Below, piece by piece: positions 4,960-7,831 of a stretch of DNA of 7,831 nt. Both the position numbers and the translations under genes were made by a program. How positions within the stretch are numbered: the first letter of the stretch is position 1; every line of letters starts with the position of its first letter. The DNA lies in contig CAAHEJ010000047.1 of assembly GCA_900772495.1 (NCBI GenBank), forward strand, positions 1 through 7,831. The letters run 5' to 3'. Source of the stretch: an uncultured Campylobacter sp. GTDB lineage: Bacteria > Campylobacterota > Campylobacteria > Campylobacterales > Campylobacteraceae. A model generated the notes under the pieces. It did no database searches, was not told where the DNA came from, and saw only the letters and a list, made by a program, of their open reading frames with translations.

Positions 4960-6975
4960 TCATTCCTTACACATTCCAGCTTCTACCAAAAAGCAAGAGG
5001 GCTTGTAGTGGGCTTTTTTGATTTTATCGTATTTTGCGTAGCTTAAAATGAGCGTGTTTTTCGCCCGAGTTACCGCCACATAAAAAAGCCGCCTTTCTTC
5101 TTCAAGTGAGCCGCCCATAGCCATTAGCTTGCTGTTTGGAAAGCGGTTTTGCGCTAAATCCACCACAAAAACAAGCTCAAATTCAAGCCCCTTGCTCGCG
5201 TGTATGCTGAGTAAATTTACACCTTTTCCGTTGCTCATTTCGTTCGCGCCAAGCGTGAGAAAGTTGTAGTATTTGTAAATGTCGCCGTAATCTTTGGTAG
5301 GCTTTTTTAACATAGTCATTTTTTGAGAGATTTTTTCTAAATTTTCATCTTTTCGCGTTAAATCCACCTTCAAAGTCGCCTTGTTTGTCGCCCTTTTCGT
5401 GGCTAAAATTTCACAAATTTCTTTGAAAAATTCATTTTGCAAAATGCACTCTACAAACTCGCTTGAAACGCGAATTTGCCTTGCTTTTTTGATGAAATGA
5501 TAAAGTTTTTCTAAATTTTTTGCGCCAAATTCGTTGATTTTAGGCAGGGTTAAAATGGGGTGAGTGTTAAACTCGCTTTGCAAATCAAAGCGTTTCGGGC
5601 TTGCTAGCACTTCTATATCATCAAAAAGCCCAAGCTGTGCGTTTTTCTTGTGTGCTTTTTGCAAATTTATGCTTAAATCAGGCTCTAAAAAGCCCCTTAT
5701 CAAGTCCCCGCCGCCCAGCTTTAAAAGGCTGTCAAAAATTTCTTTTGATAGCGCAGAACCCACGCCTTTGCTGTATTCAAGCAGGCTCATAAACGCCATA
5801 ATGTCCTTTGGGTTGATGATGAGCGCCATCATCGCGCAAAACGCCCGCACTTCAAGGCTGTCGAAAAAACTCACGCTTTCTTTGCGCACGCTTGGAACGC
5901 CTTGTTCTCTTAAAGCCAGCTCTATGCCGTCAGCGCTAGAATTGTTACGAAAGATAACGGCGATATTTTCGGCACTCACGCCACTTGCAACGATGAATTT
6001 AGCGATATGAGCGTATTGCTCAAAGCTTTCGTTAAAGGTAAGAAGCTGTGGCTGGGCAAATTCGCCCGTCCTTGTAACGATGAGTTCCTTTGGATAGAGC
6101 CTTTGGTTGTTTTCGATGACTTTGTTTGCAAGGGCGAGTATGCTTCTTGATGAGCGGTAGTTTTTGCCAAGCGTGTAAATTTGAGCGTTTGCAAAACGCG
6201 TGCCAAAAGAGCCGATAATGCTTATGTCCGCGCCGTTAAAGGCGTAAATGCTTTGGTCATAATCTCCCACACAAAAAAGGCTCTTGCTCTTAAAAGCCTC
6301 TATCAACGAGCCTTGCAAGGCGTTTGTGTCTTGATACTCATCAACCAAAATTTCATCAAATTCCACGCTACGCCCTGCTAACTCAGCCTTTAAGCGAAGT
6401 AGCAAATCATTAAAATCCACATAGCCAAAACGCCTTTTTTCCTCCTCATACTCACGCAAAATGTCAGCGTAAATTTCCGCATAAACGGCTTGTTCTGGGT
6501 GTTTAGCGCAAAAATAAGCCTCAAAGTCGCCCCCACTTACATTTTGAAAGAGTGAGTAAATGTCATAAAGAGAGTTTGGCGTAAAGGGCTTTTGCTCGCT
6601 TAAATGATGAAACTGCCGCCTTTCATAAATGCTTTTCAGCAAAATTTTAAGCTCACCTATGGGTTTAAGCACGATTTGCTTGTCCCAAGAGCGAAGCAAG
6701 CTGTATGCTATGCTGTGAAAAGTGCCTGCAAGTATGTTTTTAGTGATATTTTTGTCAAAGTGGCGGTTTAAACGCGCTATCATTTCTTTGCTGGCTTTGT
6801 TTGTAAATGTCAAAAGCATTATTTTGTCGGGCTTTGTGCCGCTTTCAAGCAAATGAGCTATACGCGCGACTATGGTTGAAGTTTTGCCCGTGCCAGCACT
6901 TGCGATGATTAGGTTGTATCCAAGTGGTGCTGTGGCGGCGCGGTGCTGCTCGTCATTGAGTTTTGAAAGTGGCAT
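4960..6975 (-). CDS. UvrD/Rep/PcrA-family ATP-dependent DNA helicase
   Basis: This superfamily 1A 3'-5' helicase has 671 residues, a usual length for the group. The motifs occur in order. The Q motif is LNDEQHRA (6-13) and Walker A is ASAGTGKT (25-32, Lys31). Motif Ia is LLTFTNKASKEM (54-65). Motif II is VDEYQD (211-216). Motif III is VGDYDQSIYAFNGAD (236-250). Motif IV is LGKNYRSS (269-276, Arg274). Motif V is SIHASKGLEFELVFV (590-604). Motif VI is EEERRLFYVAVTRAK (625-639, Arg637). All catalytic residues are present, so the enzyme should be active in repair or replication restart. The start is the ATG at 6975, placed six bases after GGAG. From memory of C. jejuni it corresponds to Cj0777, also upstream of nap and divergent from a periplasmic-protein gene. 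A -10-like TATATC lies upstream near 7000 but is weak. It converges with the cupin gene over 95 bases. Confidence 0.95.
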   Translation of the reverse strand: MPLSKLNDEQHRAATAPLGYNLIIASAGTGKTSTIVARIAHLLESGTKPDKIMLLTFTNKASKEMIARLNRHFDKNITKNILAGTFHSIAYSLLRSWDKQIVLKPIGELKILLKSIYERRQFHHLSEQKPFTPNSLYDIYSLFQNVSGGDFEAYFCAKHPEQAVYAEIYADILREYEEEKRRFGYVDFNDLLLRLKAELAGRSVEFDEILVDEYQDTNALQGSLIEAFKSKSLFCVGDYDQSIYAFNGADISIIGSFGTRFANAQIYTLGKNYRSSRSILALANKVIENNQRLYPKELIVTRTGEFAQPQLLTFNESFEQYAHIAKFIVASGVSAENIAVIFRNNSSADGIELALREQGVPSVRKESVSFFDSLEVRAFCAMMALIINPKDIMAFMSLLEYSKGVGSALSKEIFDSLLKLGGGDLIRGFLEPDLSINLQKAHKKNAQLGLFDDIEVLASPKRFDLQSEFNTHPILTLPKINEFGAKNLEKLYHFIKKARQIRVSSEFVECILQNEFFKEICEILATKRATNKATLKVDLTRKDENLEKISQKMTMLKKPTKDYGDIYKYYNFLTLGANEMSNGKGVNLLSIHASKGLEFELVFVVDLAQNRFPNSKLMAMGGSLEEERRLFYVAVTRAKNTLILSYAKYDKIKKAHYKPSCFLVEAGMCKE

Positions 6976-6981
6976 TTTTAT

Positions 6982-6985
6982 CTCC
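6982..6985 (-). promoter_or_regulatory. Helicase ribosome binding site that decides the start
   Basis: Minus-strand GGAG lies six bases before the ATG at 6975. The frame is open further upstream to a TTG at 6987, but that codon overlaps this site and has no site of its own, so the ATG giving MPLSKLNDEQ is the better start. Confidence 0.75.
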
Positions 6986-7020
6986 AAAAAGTGAAATGAT
7001 ATAAAATTTTTGCTTAAAAT

Positions 7021-7050
7021 TTGCCTTAAACTTACTTTTTATAGTATAAT
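7021..7050 (+). promoter_or_regulatory. Predicted promoter of the membrane-anchored periplasmic protein gene
   Basis: A perfect TATAAT at 7045-7050 is preceded at 18 bases by TTGCCT (7021-7026), a partial match to a -35 box, with a T-rich stretch between. Transcription would start about 7057, giving a 38-base leader that ends in the strong ribosome binding site AAAGGAG (7083-7089). Confidence 0.6.
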
Positions 7051-7094
7051 CTTTATGAAATTTTTTGTAAAAGCCAAAAAACAAAGGAGTTTTT

Positions 7095-7831
7095 ATGAAT
7101 TCAAACAAGCTTATCATCTTTTTAGTGGCATTAGTAGCGATTTTGGCGGCGTTTATGTATTATCTTTTCAGCAATTCAAAGCCAAAAGACATTAGTTTTC
7201 ACGACAAAAACGATACACAAATAGAACAAAACATACCACAAGCTAATATAGCCGATGAAATCACCACACAAACTGAGCCAAAAGCACAGCAAAAAGGTGT
7301 TTCGCAACTATCAAGCGCGAGAAAAAGCACTTCGCAAAAAACGCCGCGCACCAAAACAGCACAAAATGCCGACACACAAAGCATCTCAGTGCCAAACACA
7401 ATGACACAAGAAAGCTTGCGAACCGAGTATAACGCCCTTATGCAAAGGGCTAAAAGAGATAAAAGTATGGGCGAGCCAAGATATAGCGTTTATGTGCTTG
7501 ATTTGCAAAAGCTAAATGCCGAAGAAAAGGATATTATCAACAATATAACAACTACACTTTCAGGGCGAGGCGGATATTTGCACTATACTCTTTTCGTAGA
7601 AAAACTCAATGATAAAAATGTGCGACTTTATCTTTTCAACGAAAGCCTGCTAGATACGCAAAAATGGCTCACGCGCAAGCTCGCGTTGCCGCATTTGTGG
7701 TTTAAATTCAACCAAAATTCAATGCAAAGCGTGAAAAACAGCTTTCACATAAAAGAGCTTAAAGCAAATATCGGCACAGCGGCAATCCGCTCCGCCCAAA
7801 TGAGCGGACATACCGATGAAATCGGCGGTGA
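7095..7831 (+). CDS. Membrane-anchored periplasmic protein with possible OmpA-like domain (3' end cut off by window)
   Basis: 245 codons are visible and the frame is open at the right edge. The N terminus MNSNK is followed by a hydrophobic helix (about residues 6-25), either an uncleaved signal anchor or a signal peptide, with the rest outside the cytoplasm. Residues about 30-105 form a hydrophilic linker rich in Gln, Thr, Lys and Ser, as in proteins that span the periplasm. Residues about 128-225 look like a folded alpha/beta domain. The last visible residues, GHTDEIG (238-244), match the GHTDxxG motif of OmpA C-terminal peptidoglycan-binding domains, but the rest of that domain is beyond the edge, so this is tentative. 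The start has a strong AAAGGAG. It is divergent from the helicase, as Cj0776c (putative periplasmic protein) is from Cj0777 in C. jejuni, so it is probably the counterpart of that gene. No enzymatic function can be assigned. Confidence 0.8.
   Translation, partial: MNSNKLIIFLVALVAILAAFMYYLFSNSKPKDISFHDKNDTQIEQNIPQANIADEITTQTEPKAQQKGVSQLSSARKSTSQKTPRTKTAQNADTQSISVPNTMTQESLRTEYNALMQRAKRDKSMGEPRYSVYVLDLQKLNAEEKDIINNITTTLSGRGGYLHYTLFVEKLNDKNVRLYLFNESLLDTQKWLTRKLALPHLWFKFNQNSMQSVKNSFHIKELKANIGTAAIRSAQMSGHTDEIGG

Noticed and set aside
5564..6010. Plus-strand open frame of 148 codons opposite the helicase gene
   Set aside because: It is antisense to conserved helicase sequence, its composition is that of a mirrored coding frame, and it has no family resemblance.
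6976..6987. TTG start extending the helicase by four residues
   Set aside because: The TTG overlaps the GGAG ribosome binding site that serves the ATG at 6975.

Overview
The window looks like chromosomal DNA from the class Campylobacteria (order Campylobacterales, most likely Campylobacter or a close relative). The reasons are the near-characteristic long epsilonproteobacterial NapA, the HypE and HypA sequences, AT-rich intergenic DNA with extended -10 promoters and poor -35 boxes, and gene order. From memory of C. jejuni, a helicase gene (Cj0777) lies upstream of napA on the same strand and is divergent from a periplasmic-protein gene (Cj0776c). The same arrangement appears here, but with a hypE-hypA-cupin block on the opposite strand between helicase and napA.

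Layout. Positions 1-2614 (minus strand) hold the first 871 codons of napA, the periplasmic nitrate reductase catalytic subunit, which runs off the left edge. A 314-base divergent intergenic region (2615-2928) carries a napA promoter, a hypE promoter and several inverted repeats. On the plus strand follow hypE (2929-4032) and hypA (4041-4379), two [NiFe]-hydrogenase maturation genes 8 bases apart, then a small single-domain cupin gene (4523-4864) with its own promoter. On the minus strand a complete UvrD/Rep/PcrA-type helicase gene (4960-6975) converges on the cupin gene. A divergent gene (7095 to the right edge) encodes a membrane-anchored periplasmic protein whose visible end shows an OmpA-like motif.

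Functional reading. napA and hypEA both serve anaerobic or microaerobic respiration: hydrogenase supplies electrons from H2, and Nap uses nitrate as acceptor. The structural hydrogenase genes, the other hyp genes and the rest of the nap operon are outside the window. The most interesting signal is an uninterrupted palindrome with core TTAAC-N4-GTTAA at 4451-4464. It matches the box of the nitric-oxide-responsive Crp/Fnr-family regulator NssR of C. jejuni and is centred about 41.5 bases upstream of the predicted cupin transcription start. This suggests the uncharacterised cupin belongs to a nitrosative-stress regulon. Other points are a low-complexity insertion in HypE and a 7-1-7 palindrome about 40 bases upstream of the predicted napA start. 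No RNA genes, CRISPR arrays, insertion sequences or strong terminators were seen.
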